Assembly (NCBI RefSeq): GCF_026278345.1
Contig: NZ_CP111085.1
Location: 1,314,001 to 1,378,000 of the forward strand
DNA from: Tellurirhabdus rosea
Lineage (GTDB): Bacteria; Bacteroidota; Bacteroidia; Cytophagales; Spirosomataceae
Direction: 5' to 3'
DNA: 64,000 nucleotides
Shown here piece by piece: positions 53,301-61,029 of this stretch (the first letter of the stretch is position 1; each line of letters opens with the position of its first letter). The translations under genes and the position numbers were made by a program. The notes under the pieces were generated by a model. It worked only from the letters and a program-made list of their open reading frames with translations. It was not told the origin of the DNA and did not search any database.

Positions 53301-53684
53301 CGGCTGGAGGCCAATTACCTGCAAACAGCCCTGTTTCTGAACCAGGGCGGCCAGTTGAAGGCACAGGCCCTGCCGCTGGAAGTGCAGGCGTCCCCGGTCT
53401 TTGCCATCACGACGCTGGATTACGACGGCGACGGCCACAAGGACCTCCTGTTGGGCGGCAACATCAACCGCGGACGGCTTCGTTTCGGAAAGTACGACGC
53501 CAACTATGGAATGCTCCTGCGTGGCGACGGAAAAGGGGCCTTTGCCTACATCCCGCAGCGGCAGTCCGGTTTAGGGGTAAAAGGCGATGTCCGGTGCATT
53601 CTTCCGGTGGGCAATACCCTGCTTTTTGGCATCAACGGGCAGGCCGTCAAAGCGTATCAGACTAAACCCAGACTGGCGTTATGA
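50313..53684 (+). CDS. VCBS/FG-GAP repeat lipoprotein with ASPIC/UnbV domain (CRTAC1-like)
   Basis: The product has 1123 residues from ATG 50313 (MKVRLRPCLYPALTALLLAAGC, lipoprotein signal); the frame is open from 50232 but lacks a sensible start. About fourteen calcium-type motifs (D-x-N/D-x-D-G-x-x-D, such as GDLNGDGLDDIYFTG) mark two beta-propellers. Between them lies an ASPIC/UnbV segment (FGLGARVTLYRNGKQQYLEQM, then GYQSSVSPVLHFGLG). Such proteins are common behind SusC/SusD pairs in Cytophagales and are presumably surface-exposed binding proteins; their ligand is unknown. The stop overlaps the next start by four bases. Confidence 0.9.
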   Translation: MKVRLRPCLYPALTALLLAAGCRNSSPSDNQTAEKPANPLFTLLTPEQTNISFQNNLTEALNTNVLMYEYFYNGGGVAVGDLNGDGLDDIYFTGNMVPNKLYLNKGKMQFEDITAPSGAAGREGPWKTGVTMADVNGDGRLDIYICYSGNLPPEKRKHQLYINDGPDAKGIPHFSEQAEKYGLDSPATSTQATFFDYDRDGDLDAFLLNHNPKSLPVLDEATTADLLRKDDPMNGMRLYRNNGNKFQDVTRAAGLQSTALSYGLGAGMADLNGDGWTDLYISNDYTIPDYLYLNDKRGGFTNVAGSSLGHISHFSMGNDVADINNDALPDIFTLDMLPEDNRRQKLLMAPDNYEKFDFNVKVGFHHQYMRNMLQLNNGGGRDGVPTFSEIGQLAGISNTDWSWAPLIADYDNDGWKDLYVTNGYLRDYTNLDFLKYMGDYVQNNQSNMQRQNILELVYQMPSSSLKNYVFRNNGNLTFTNSGTAWGLDQVANSNGAAYADLDNDGDLDLVVNNVNQMASIYRNEASGQLKHHFLKVKLDGAGQNRFGLGARVTLYRNGKQQYLEQMPTRGYQSSVSPVLHFGLGQDAAVDSLRIVWLSGKQQLLKSPKADQLLTLREAEAGGTFRPAKAVQPFLTEMPAPLAYQHPGQPLNDFKRQPLMVNPLSFNGPCLVKGDVNGDGRDDVYAGGGSGQPGALFLQQADGRFSRSNQPAFAADAGSEDADAVFFDANGDGHPDLYVASGGYGNFLPDDARLQDRLYLNDGKGNFAKAASALPVMRVSKGCVRVADVNGDARPDLFVGGRVIPGRYPETPQSYLLINAGNGTFRDQTAALAPELQRIGMVTDAAWVDLNGDRKQELVVVGEWMPVTVLGSDNGKFANKTTVFFGEEYRGWWNRLLVDDLNGDGKPDLLAGNLGLNSQCRVTKEQPAELFFKDFDDNGSVDPILCMPIGGKSYPYVTRDELLDQMSIMRTRFPDYKSYADATYETVFTPEEREGATRLEANYLQTALFLNQGGQLKAQALPLEVQASPVFAITTLDYDGDGHKDLLLGGNINRGRLRFGKYDANYGMLLRGDGKGAFAYIPQRQSGLGVKGDVRCILPVGNTLLFGINGQAVKAYQTKPRLAL

Positions 53685-55009
53685 GACCGCTTCTTTACGT
53701 AATTTCCCTGCTTTCGCTGGCGCTCCTCGGCGGCTGTTCCTCCCCGGACAAAGCGCCGGAACTCGAAAACCGCCAGATCAGCGAAGTGGTCGGCCAGATG
53801 ACCGAAGTGATGATTCACGACGTGTCGAACCCGCCGCTGGCCGCCCGTTTTTTCGCCTATGCCTGTCTGGCCGGACACGAGGCGCTGGCCCAGCAGGACA
53901 GTAGCGTACGCAGCTTTGCCGGGCGCATCAACGGGTTGAAGCCGCTGGAAAAGCCCGCCGTTGACGGCCCGGTATCGCCCAGCCTCAGCGCCGTGCTGGC
54001 CATGCTGGAAACAGCCCGGAAAATGCAGCCTTCCGGCAGTCGGCATGAAGTTTACCAGAAAAGCCTGCTCGATTCGTGTCGGCGGGTCGGTTTTTCGGAG
54101 GAAATGATTGCCAACTCGGGGCAGTTTGCGGTGGGTATCAGCAAGCAGATTCTGGCCTACGCCAAAGCCGACCGATATAACCGCATCAGCAATTACCCGC
54201 GTTATACGCCGCAGGGCCAGCCGGGCACCTGGTACCCGACCCCGCCGGGCTATTTTGCGCCGGTAGAGCCGTATTTCAATACTGTTCGGCCCTTTACCCT
54301 GGATACCTGCCACCAGTTCAAACCCGCCCCGCCCGCGGCGTTTTCCACGGCTAAATCTTCCCCGTTTTTTAAGTTGATGGAGGCGGTTTACCGGCAGCCC
54401 CTGACGCCCGAACAGCGGGAAATCGCCGCTTTCTGGGATTGCAATCCGTTTGCTTTGCAGGAAAACGGGCATCTGCTGGTCGGCATGAAAAAGATTTCGC
54501 CGGGGGCGCACTGGATGGGCATCACGGGCATTGCCTGCAAACAAAGCAAAGCCTCGTTTGCCAAAGCCATGCAGGTGCACACGGTGGTCGCCATGGGCTT
54601 AATGGACGGGTTTATCGGCTGTTGGGACGAAAAATACCGCAGCCACCGCATTCGGCCCGAGACCGCCATCCGGAAGCACCTCGACCCGACCTGGAAGCCC
54701 ATGCTGCAAACGCCGCCTTTTCCGGAATACCTGAGCGGTCATTCGACGATTTCGTCCGCCGCGGCGGTGATTCTGACGCACTATTTTGGCGATAATTTCC
54801 GCTACACCGATACCGTGGAAGAACGCTACGGCCTGAAAGCCCGCTCCTTCACTTCCTTCCAGCAGGCGGCCGTAGAAGCCGGTATCTCCCGCTTTTACGG
54901 CGGTATTCACTTCATGGATGCCATCGAACAGGGGCGCTGGCAGGGTCTGAAGACCGGCGAATGGGTCGTTGCCAAAGTGGAAGGAAAACCGCTGATTGCC
55001 CGAAAATAA
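53681..55009 (+). CDS. Vanadium-dependent haloperoxidase-family (PAP2-like) lipoprotein
   Basis: The product has 442 residues with a lipoprotein signal (LLSLALLGGC). All seven residues that hold vanadate (or phosphate) are present at canonical spacing: Lys318 and Arg325 (KYRSHRIRP), Ser352-Gly353-His354 (YLSGHST), Arg404 and His410 (SRFYGGIH). Family members oxidise halides with hydrogen peroxide, and related proteins are acid phosphatases; which applies here is open. The ATGA overlap with the VCBS/ASPIC gene suggests translational coupling and a shared job at the outer membrane. Confidence 0.9.
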   Translation: MRPLLYVISLLSLALLGGCSSPDKAPELENRQISEVVGQMTEVMIHDVSNPPLAARFFAYACLAGHEALAQQDSSVRSFAGRINGLKPLEKPAVDGPVSPSLSAVLAMLETARKMQPSGSRHEVYQKSLLDSCRRVGFSEEMIANSGQFAVGISKQILAYAKADRYNRISNYPRYTPQGQPGTWYPTPPGYFAPVEPYFNTVRPFTLDTCHQFKPAPPAAFSTAKSSPFFKLMEAVYRQPLTPEQREIAAFWDCNPFALQENGHLLVGMKKISPGAHWMGITGIACKQSKASFAKAMQVHTVVAMGLMDGFIGCWDEKYRSHRIRPETAIRKHLDPTWKPMLQTPPFPEYLSGHSTISSAAAVILTHYFGDNFRYTDTVEERYGLKARSFTSFQQAAVEAGISRFYGGIHFMDAIEQGRWQGLKTGEWVVAKVEGKPLIARK

Positions 55010-55033
55010 AGCCATTCGTCCACTCCTCACGCC

Positions 55034-56302
55034 ATGAACCGACGCCTTTTTCTGAAATCCTCCGCGGCGGGCCTGACCGGCCTGGTGTTCGCCCCGTCCG
55101 GAAAACCAACGGAAGTTCCCGTCCGGGCGCTGACGAAAGGGCCGGGCTTTCACTGGTTCGGGTATTACGACAAGCTCCAGTTCGACCCGACCAACCGGTA
55201 CGTGCTGGGCATGCAGGTAAGCTTCGAAGGTCGCTCGCCGACGGCGGACGATGTCGTCAAAATTGGCATGATCGATTTGCGGAAAGGCGACCGCTGGATT
55301 GAGCTGGGCGAAAGCAGCGCCTGGGGCTGGCAGCAGGGCTGTATGCTGCAATGGGTTCCGGGGTCGGGCTCGAAAATCATCTGGAACGACCGGGTAGGCA
55401 ACCAGTACGTCAGCCACATCCTGGATGTGTTTACCCGAAAAAAGCAGACGCTGCCCAAAGCGATTTACGCCCTGAGTCCGGATGGAAAGTGGGCGGTTGG
55501 AACAGAGTTTAGCCGCATTCAGGACTTGCGGCCGGGCTATGGCTACGCGGGCATTCGCGACCCGTTTTACGAGGTCAAAGCGCCGGAGGCTATTGGCCTG
55601 TACCGGATGAATCTGGAAACGGGTGACGTGCGCCTGCTGATGTCGCTGGCCGAAGCCGCCGCGATCCCGCACAACGGAGCCGACGTTGCGGACAATTTTC
55701 ACTGGTTCAATCACCTGCTGGTCAACACCGACGGCAGCCGCCTGACCTTTCTGCACCGCTGGCGGGCCCGGCGCGAGGACCGGCAGGTGATGGCCCGGAC
55801 CAATTTTGTGACCCGCATGTTCACCGTCAATCCCGACGGCAGCGACCGATTTATCATCGACCCGTCAGGCTTCACCTCCCACTTCATCTGGCGCGACCCG
55901 ACGCATATCTGCGCTTACACGAAGCCAACCGGACAGGCTTCCGGCTTCTACATTCTTCAGGATAAAACCGGGAAAATGGAGCCGATCAAAACCGACAAGA
56001 TGCCGGTGAACGGGCACCAGACCTACGTGCCGGGAAAAGGAAACGACTGGATTCTGAACGACAATTACGCCGGAACGCAAAACCGGAACCAGACGCCCTA
56101 CCTCTACCACCAGCCTACCGACCGTCGCATCGACCTCGGCCATTTTCCCGCCGGTGAAAGCTACGTGGCCGAGTGGCGCTGCGACCTCCACCCCCGCAGC
56201 AGCAACGACGGCAATTATGTCTGCATCGATTCCACCCACGGCGGCAACGGAAGGCAGCTCTACCTCCTCGACCTGCGGCCCCTTTGGGGAGTTAAGAGTT
56301 AA
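55034..56302 (+). CDS. Tat-exported beta-propeller protein of unknown function
   Basis: The product has 422 residues. A twin-arginine-type signal (MNRRLFLKSSAAGLTGLVF) is followed by a beta-propeller resembling oligogalacturonate-lyase/TolB-like folds (FHWFGYYDKLQFDPTNRYVL, ALSPDGKWAVG, DGSRLTFLHRW). I cannot name the family. Conserved His/Tyr/Asp-rich segments (AEWRCDLHPRSSNDGNYVC) suggest an active site, by inference. It lies 24 bases behind the haloperoxidase gene and ends the operon. Its last codons lie within a palindromic element, so the C-terminal GVKS is encoded by the repeat. Confidence 0.72.
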   Translation: MNRRLFLKSSAAGLTGLVFAPSGKPTEVPVRALTKGPGFHWFGYYDKLQFDPTNRYVLGMQVSFEGRSPTADDVVKIGMIDLRKGDRWIELGESSAWGWQQGCMLQWVPGSGSKIIWNDRVGNQYVSHILDVFTRKKQTLPKAIYALSPDGKWAVGTEFSRIQDLRPGYGYAGIRDPFYEVKAPEAIGLYRMNLETGDVRLLMSLAEAAAIPHNGADVADNFHWFNHLLVNTDGSRLTFLHRWRARREDRQVMARTNFVTRMFTVNPDGSDRFIIDPSGFTSHFIWRDPTHICAYTKPTGQASGFYILQDKTGKMEPIKTDKMPVNGHQTYVPGKGNDWILNDNYAGTQNRNQTPYLYHQPTDRRIDLGHFPAGESYVAEWRCDLHPRSSNDGNYVCIDSTHGGNGRQLYLLDLRPLWGVKS

Positions 56303-56418
56303 AAATTAAGAGTTAAAAGTAGGCTCCGCTTAATAAGGTATCCTGACCGGGCGGAGTCTACTTTTAACTCTTAACTTTTAACTTTTAACTTTTAACTTTT
56401 AACTTTTAACTTTTAACT
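56291..56418. repeat. Palindromic element with GAGTTAA/CTTTTAA 7-mers and GGCTCCGC apex
   Basis: The left arm (to 56329) and right arm (from 56351) pair imperfectly. The apex is GGCTCCGC/GCGGAGTC around 21 bases, and the outer arm is GAGTTAA words. The right arm continues as five further tandem TTTTAAC 7-mers to 56418 with no left counterpart. The left arm overlaps the end of the propeller gene. Confidence 0.8.
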
Positions 56419-56420
56419 AA

Positions 56421-58202
56421 TTAAACCTCTTCGGTTTGAAGCTGCTTTTCGTAGAGTTCGCGGTAGGCGCCGTTTTTCTCGAAGAGCTGGTCGTGGGTGC
56501 CTTCCTCGACGACTACGCCATCGTCGAGTACGATAATCTTGTCCGCTAGTTTGGCCGACGAAACCCGGTGCGAGATGACGACCGAGGTCCGGGATTCCAT
56601 GATGCGGTGCAGGTTGTTGAGGATAATGTTTTCGGTGTTGGTGTCTACGGCCGAAAGACAGTCGTCCAGAATCAGGATTTTGGGGTCGCGGGCGATGGCG
56701 CGGGCGATGCTCAGGCGCTGTTTCTGTCCGCCCGAAAGCGTCACGCCCCGTTCGCCGATACGGGTTTCATATCCTTCCGGAAAGTCCAGGACGTTCCTGT
56801 ACAGGTCGGCATCCTTCACGGCCTGCTCGATCTTGGCCTGTTCCATCTGCGGCATCCCAAAGCGAACGTTGTTGCTGATGGTGTCGGAGAACAGGAACAC
56901 CTCCTGCGGCACGTAGCCCATCTGGCGGCGGAGCGCAGCCAGTTCATAGTCCCGGATCGGAACGCCGTCGATGAGGACTTCGCCGCTGGTCGGGTCGTAC
57001 ATGCGGGTCAGCAGGTTGGCCAGCGTGCTTTTGCCGGAACCCGTGGTGCCCAGAATCGCGACGGTTTCGCCCGCCTTTACTTTCATGTTAAAGTTTTTCA
57101 GGGCCACGATTCCCGAGTCCGGATACACAAACCGGACATTCCGGAACTCGACCTCCCCGGCCACTTCGCGCACGACATTTTTTTCCGAAACCAAATCCGT
57201 CTGGACCGCCAGAAATTCGTTGATGCGCTGCTGCGAAGCCGCCGCCCGCTGGGTCTGGCTCGTGGTCCAGCCGAGGGCCATTACCGGCCAGGTCAGCATG
57301 TTGACGTACAGAATAAATTCGGTGATGTTGCCCGGCGTGAGTCGGCCCGCCAGAATTTCCTGCCCGCCGACGTAAACGACCAGCACGTTGCTCAGGCCCA
57401 CCAGCGTCACGACCAGCGGGTAAAACAGGGAATCTACCCGGGTCAGCCGCAGGGATTTCTGCCGGTAGTAATCACTTTCCCGGGTAAACGTCTCCGCCGA
57501 AGCCTCCTCCTGCACAAACGCTTTCAGCACCCGGATGCCCGAAAAAGCTTCCTGCACGAAGGTAGACAGGCGCGAAAGGCTCTGCTGAATTTCCTCCGAC
57601 CGCCGGATAATGGTGTTGTTGACCAGATAAATCGCTACGGAAAGCAGCGGCAGGGGCAGCAGCACGTACAGACTCAGCCGGGCGTTGATGGACACCATGT
57701 ACGAAATGACCAGAATGAACAGCACGATCAGGTTCAGCCCGTACATGATCGACGGCCCCACGTACATCCGGACCTTGCTCACGTCTTCCGAAATGCGGGC
57801 CATCAAGTCGCCGGTATTGTTCTTCCGGTAAAAACTCAGCGGAAGCGTCTGGTAGTGGTCGTAAATCTCGTTTTTAAGGTCGTATTCGATGTGCCGCGAC
57901 ATCACGATGAGCGTCTGCCGGACCAGGAACAGGAAGAAGCCTTTTAGCAGCGCCATCGCCAGAATCAGCAGCCCGTAGAGCAGGATGCTGTAGGCAAAAA
58001 GGTCGTAGAGTTGCGTCTGAAGGCGACTGCCGTTGTAGAGAAAATAAATATCGAGCGTTTCGCGAACCAGGTCCAGCGCGTAACGGACCATCTGCGCGGG
58101 CAGAATCCCGAACATGTTCGAAACAATGGTAAAAATGGTGCCCCAGATGAGATACCATTTATATTTCAGGAGATACTTATTTAGGTGAGCAAGCGCTTTC
58201 AC
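56421..58202 (-). CDS. ABC-type exporter, fused permease and ATPase (MsbA/MdlB-like)
   Basis: The product has 593 residues: six membrane helices in the first 310 residues and a C-terminal nucleotide-binding domain. That domain has Walker A (ILGTTGSGKST), the signature LSGGQKQRLSIARA, Walker B (ILILDDCLSA) and the H-loop (VVISHRVSS). It works as a homo- or heterodimer to export lipids or hydrophobic compounds; the substrate is not evident. It is a single gene, convergent with the propeller gene and divergent from nusB. Confidence 0.93.
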   Translation of the reverse strand: MKALAHLNKYLLKYKWYLIWGTIFTIVSNMFGILPAQMVRYALDLVRETLDIYFLYNGSRLQTQLYDLFAYSILLYGLLILAMALLKGFFLFLVRQTLIVMSRHIEYDLKNEIYDHYQTLPLSFYRKNNTGDLMARISEDVSKVRMYVGPSIMYGLNLIVLFILVISYMVSINARLSLYVLLPLPLLSVAIYLVNNTIIRRSEEIQQSLSRLSTFVQEAFSGIRVLKAFVQEEASAETFTRESDYYRQKSLRLTRVDSLFYPLVVTLVGLSNVLVVYVGGQEILAGRLTPGNITEFILYVNMLTWPVMALGWTTSQTQRAAASQQRINEFLAVQTDLVSEKNVVREVAGEVEFRNVRFVYPDSGIVALKNFNMKVKAGETVAILGTTGSGKSTLANLLTRMYDPTSGEVLIDGVPIRDYELAALRRQMGYVPQEVFLFSDTISNNVRFGMPQMEQAKIEQAVKDADLYRNVLDFPEGYETRIGERGVTLSGGQKQRLSIARAIARDPKILILDDCLSAVDTNTENIILNNLHRIMESRTSVVISHRVSSAKLADKIIVLDDGVVVEEGTHDQLFEKNGAYRELYEKQLQTEEV

Positions 58203-58267
58203 AGGGGCAAACGGCTAACGAGATAAGAGGATATGGGGGTAACAGCAATCGAGACGGAAAGGTTGCC

Positions 58268-58396
58268 GTCTGAACCGGGATTACGCAGATTAACCGATGT
58301 ACCCGGATTGTACGAGGCTGTTTTGCGGCGGACCGGCCAGCGCCTTCTTCAAACAATCCTGTTAAATCAATTAATCAGCGTAATCCCCGTTCCGAC
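58268..58396. repeat. Long palindromic element upstream of nusB
   Basis: Positions 58268-58293 and 58371-58396 pair over 26 bases with three mismatches, and the similarity continues inward over another 20 or so bases (GGATTG words). The interior is about 77 bases. The outer end lies ten bases before a -7 box for nusB. Confidence 0.75.
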
Positions 58397-58405
58397 AATT
58401 TTTGT

Positions 58406-58413
58406 ACCTTTGC
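58406..58413 (+). promoter_or_regulatory. -7 element for nusB
   Basis: TACCTTTG matches TAnnTTTG exactly, about 70 bases before ATG 58482. No TTTG at the expected distance; the palindrome arm occupies that position. Confidence 0.4.
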
Positions 58414-58481
58414 ACCTCAATTTCAACCCGCAAGTTCTTTGTTTCTTGCCGTTCATCGGAAATCCGAACCACGGAAAATTT

Positions 58482-59654
58482 ATGCTGAGCAGACGTTTGT
58501 TGCGTATAAAAGTCATGCAGGCGCTTTATGCCCTGCGCCAGTCGGAATTGTCGAACCAGCAACTGGCCCTGGATGCCATTGCGGCGCAGTTTCAGCCGGA
58601 TTTGAATTCAATGGAACCCCAGAATCTTCAGCAACTGGAAGGCTACCGCCGCCTGGCGTCCCTGCTGTTTGAGGAGGGACTGAACCAGCAGGGCGCGCTG
58701 CCCCACGACGACGAAACGCCGCATAAAGTCTGGAAAGCAGCCAACGAGGCCCTGCTGCTGTACCGGAGCCGCAGCGTGAAGGAACGGGATGTACTGGTCC
58801 GGCAGATCGTCGATGAAGTCCGGACGCTGGACGATTCGTACTATAAGGTGCTGCTGCTGCTGGTCGAACTGGCGCATGTGGCCCGTCTGGACCGCGAACG
58901 GGTCTACGCCGACCCCGACGCCGTGCCCATCGCCCAGGAATCCAGCCTCGACCGCAACCGCGTCATCCGGGCGGTGGCCGAATTTACTCCGTTCGATCTG
59001 GAAGTGATTCGCCGGGGCATTTCGTGGCAGGATGAACTGCCGCTGGTCCGGAAGATTTTTCAGGACAACATCAAGAAAGACGAGGTTTACCAGGCTTATT
59101 GCCGCAAGCACCAGCATACCGACGAGGAAGAACAGCAACTGGTTCAGCACCTGCTGCGGAACGTGCTGCTGAAGCAGGACCCGGCGAAGCATTATTTCGA
59201 GGAAACGGTGCTGCACTGGGCCGAAAACAGCGAACTGATCCGGAGCATGGCCATCAAAACGCTCAAATCCGTGCAGTCGCCGGAAGGTCCGGCCCTGGTG
59301 GTGCTAACCGATGACTGGGAAGAAGACAAAATTTTCATCGACACGCTGTACAGAAAAGCCCTGGAGAACGATGATGAATACGAGCAGTTGCTGGCCGAGC
59401 AGCTAGTCAACTGGGATGTCGACCGGGTGGCGTTTCTGGACAAGATCATCCTGAAGCTGGCCCTGGCGGAACTGCTTAATTTCCCGAACATTCCGGTCAA
59501 GGTAACGATCAACGAGTACATCGAACTCGCCAAAAATTACAGCACTCCGAAGAGCGGCAAGTTTGTGAACGGCCTCCTCGACAATCTCTCCGAAAAGCTC
59601 AAAGCCTCCGGCAAACTCCGGAAAAGCGGACGCGGCCTGATGGACAACCGATAA
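58482..59654 (+). CDS. nusB: Transcription antitermination factor NusB (long form)
   Basis: The product has 390 residues from ATG 58482 (MLSRRLLRIKVMQALYALRQ). The frame is open from 58233, but the upstream part is the palindrome. The first helix RRLLRIKVMQALYAL and the C-terminal domain (DRVAFLDKIILKLALAELLNFPNIPVKVTINEYIELAKNYSTPKSGKFVNGLLDNL) are NusB; a long helical insert of about 200 residues separates them, as in other Bacteroidota NusB. NusB with NusE binds boxA RNA for rRNA antitermination. It is followed by a palindrome and the YtxH gene. Confidence 0.9.
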   Translation: MLSRRLLRIKVMQALYALRQSELSNQQLALDAIAAQFQPDLNSMEPQNLQQLEGYRRLASLLFEEGLNQQGALPHDDETPHKVWKAANEALLLYRSRSVKERDVLVRQIVDEVRTLDDSYYKVLLLLVELAHVARLDRERVYADPDAVPIAQESSLDRNRVIRAVAEFTPFDLEVIRRGISWQDELPLVRKIFQDNIKKDEVYQAYCRKHQHTDEEEQQLVQHLLRNVLLKQDPAKHYFEETVLHWAENSELIRSMAIKTLKSVQSPEGPALVVLTDDWEEDKIFIDTLYRKALENDDEYEQLLAEQLVNWDVDRVAFLDKIILKLALAELLNFPNIPVKVTINEYIELAKNYSTPKSGKFVNGLLDNLSEKLKASGKLRKSGRGLMDNR

Positions 59655-59660
59655 TTTTTC

Positions 59661-59758
59661 GGGGGTCAGTCGCCGGGGGTCAGTGGTCAGTCGCCTTAAA
59701 TTTGCTTTATTTGCGGATATTCTGGTTGACTGATAACTGACCACGGGTCACTGACCAC
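59661..59758. repeat. Palindromic element with GGTCAGT 7-mers between nusB and YtxH gene
   Basis: The left arm has GGTCAGT at three places (59664, 59678 and 59685), each multiple of seven apart. The right arm on the other strand has GGTCAGT and TATCAGT in the same phase. The interior is about 30 AT-rich bases. Confidence 0.7.
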
Positions 59759-59768
59759 TTTTACTTTT

Positions 59769-60071
59769 ATGAGCAGAACGAGCCAAACCTTACTTGCCTT
59801 TCTGACGGGCTGCGCAACCGGAGCCGCCCTGGGATTGCTGTACGCCCCCGACAAGGGCGAAGTAACCCGCGACCGGCTGATGTACCGCCTGTCGAAATAC
59901 CGTGAACAACTCAATCAACTTTTGACCGACCTGCTGAATTCGGCTGATCTGCCCGAAAGTTTTGCCAAAACCGAAGGCCAGCGCGTGGTGAATGACGCCC
60001 GCGAGAAGGCCGAACGGCTGCTGGAAGACGTAGACCGGCTGATGGAGCAAATCAAGCGGCAGGGCGCGTAA
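59769..60071 (+). CDS. YtxH domain protein
   Basis: The product has 100 residues. An N-terminal glycine-rich helix (LLAFLTGCATGAALGLLYAPDKG) is the YtxH/gas-vesicle GvpP-like signature, followed by an amphipathic coiled coil. Such small membrane-associated proteins are widespread and of unknown, possibly stress-linked, function. Spacing of 114 bases from nusB contains the palindrome; 42 bases follow to the DUF1573 gene. Confidence 0.82.
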   Translation: MSRTSQTLLAFLTGCATGAALGLLYAPDKGEVTRDRLMYRLSKYREQLNQLLTDLLNSADLPESFAKTEGQRVVNDAREKAERLLEDVDRLMEQIKRQGA

Positions 60072-60113
60072 TCCGGCACCCCGGGTTGCTAAAACTGTAG
60101 CCAACTTATTGCC

Positions 60114-60563
60114 ATGAAACGCATTCTTTTTAGCCTTATGCTGCTGGGCACCGCCCTGACCTCCTGCCAGACCAAAAGCGGGGAGGGCCAGGCTAACGCG
60201 GGCACCGGGTCGACCGGAAACATGCCTAAAATCGTGTTTGCGGACAAAGGCATCCACGACTTTGGGACCATCACCGAAGGACAGACCGTTGAACGGGACT
60301 TTAAATTCAAGAACGAAGGCACAGTCCCGCTGATCATCAACAACATCAATGTCTCCTGCGGATGCACCACACCCGAATGGCCGAAAAAACCCGTTCAGCC
60401 GGGCGAAGAAGCGGCCATCAAGGTGCAGTTCAACAGCACGGGGAAACTGGGTGAACAGAACAAAACCGTGACGGTGTACGCCAACACGGACCCGGCCTAC
60501 ACGGAACTGGCCTTCCGGGCAATGGTGAAAGCCAAAAACGATACCTCCGCCGTGAACCAATAA
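60114..60563 (+). CDS. DUF1573 lipoprotein
   Basis: The product has 149 residues with a lipoprotein signal (LFSLMLLGTALTSC). The DUF1573 immunoglobulin-like domain follows, with HDFGTITEGQTVERDFKFKN, the CGCTTPEW segment and PGEEAAIKVQFNSTGK. These domains are common in Bacteroidota envelope proteins; no activity is known. It is followed by a palindrome and yajC on the same strand. Confidence 0.88.
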   Translation: MKRILFSLMLLGTALTSCQTKSGEGQANAGTGSTGNMPKIVFADKGIHDFGTITEGQTVERDFKFKNEGTVPLIINNINVSCGCTTPEWPKKPVQPGEEAAIKVQFNSTGKLGEQNKTVTVYANTDPAYTELAFRAMVKAKNDTSAVNQ

Positions 60564-60564
60564 C

Positions 60565-60638
60565 AGTTTAGGGTTTATAGTTTAGAGTTTTTCTGTTCCT
60601 GATAACTCTAAACTATAAACTCTGAAACGCTAAACTTA
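60565..60638. repeat. Palindromic element with AGTTTAG 7-mers between DUF1573 gene and yajC
   Basis: The left arm reads AGTTTAG, GGTTTAT, AGTTTAG, AGTTT. The right arm on the other strand reads AGTTTAG, an eight-base word, AGTTTAT, AGTTTAG, AGTT. The loop is about 14 bases. The words are the same as at 2361-2437 and 3751-3877, 57 kb away. Confidence 0.8.
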
Positions 60639-60646
60639 ACAAAGAA

Positions 60647-60958
60647 ATGACCTTCTCAAGTATCCTCCTTCAGGCCCAGTCCACCCAGCAGACCATCATG
60701 ACCGTGGTGATGTGGGTGGGGATTATCGGTGTATTCTACTTTTTCATGATTCGTCCGCAGCAGAAAAAGCAGAAGGACCAGCGCACGTTTGTGGACAACC
60801 TGAAAAAAGGGGACAATGTCGTCACCATCGGCGGGCTGCACGGCCGCGTGTATGCCGTAGAAGGCACAACGGTAACGCTGGAAGTGGACAAAGGGCTGAA
60901 ATTGACGTTCGAAAAATCGGCCATTTCCCGCGAAGCCTCGGCAAAAACCGAATCCTAA
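60647..60958 (+). CDS. yajC: Preprotein translocase subunit YajC
   Basis: The product has 103 residues. One helix (TVVMWVGIIGVFYFFMIRPQQKKQK) carries the RPQQKK signature right after the membrane segment, and the cytosolic part GDNVVTIGGLHGRVYAVEG is typical. YajC associates with SecDF in protein export. It is 72 bases upstream of coaE. Confidence 0.95.
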   Translation: MTFSSILLQAQSTQQTIMTVVMWVGIIGVFYFFMIRPQQKKQKDQRTFVDNLKKGDNVVTIGGLHGRVYAVEGTTVTLEVDKGLKLTFEKSAISREASAKTES

Positions 60959-61029
60959 ACGGCCTGTACTGTACTTTTTTCCGTACCGGATAGCATACGC
61001 TCTCCGGTTTTTTTATTTTTCGGGTCGGT

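Noticed and set aside
45165-56302. Polysaccharide utilisation locus
   Set aside because: SusC/SusD are present but there is no carbohydrate-active enzyme or Sus-type regulator in the cluster.
56291-56418. CRISPR array or iteron origin because of tandem short repeats
   Set aside because: Units are 7 nt with no unique spacers, the structure is inverted rather than direct, and neither cas nor replication-initiator genes are nearby.
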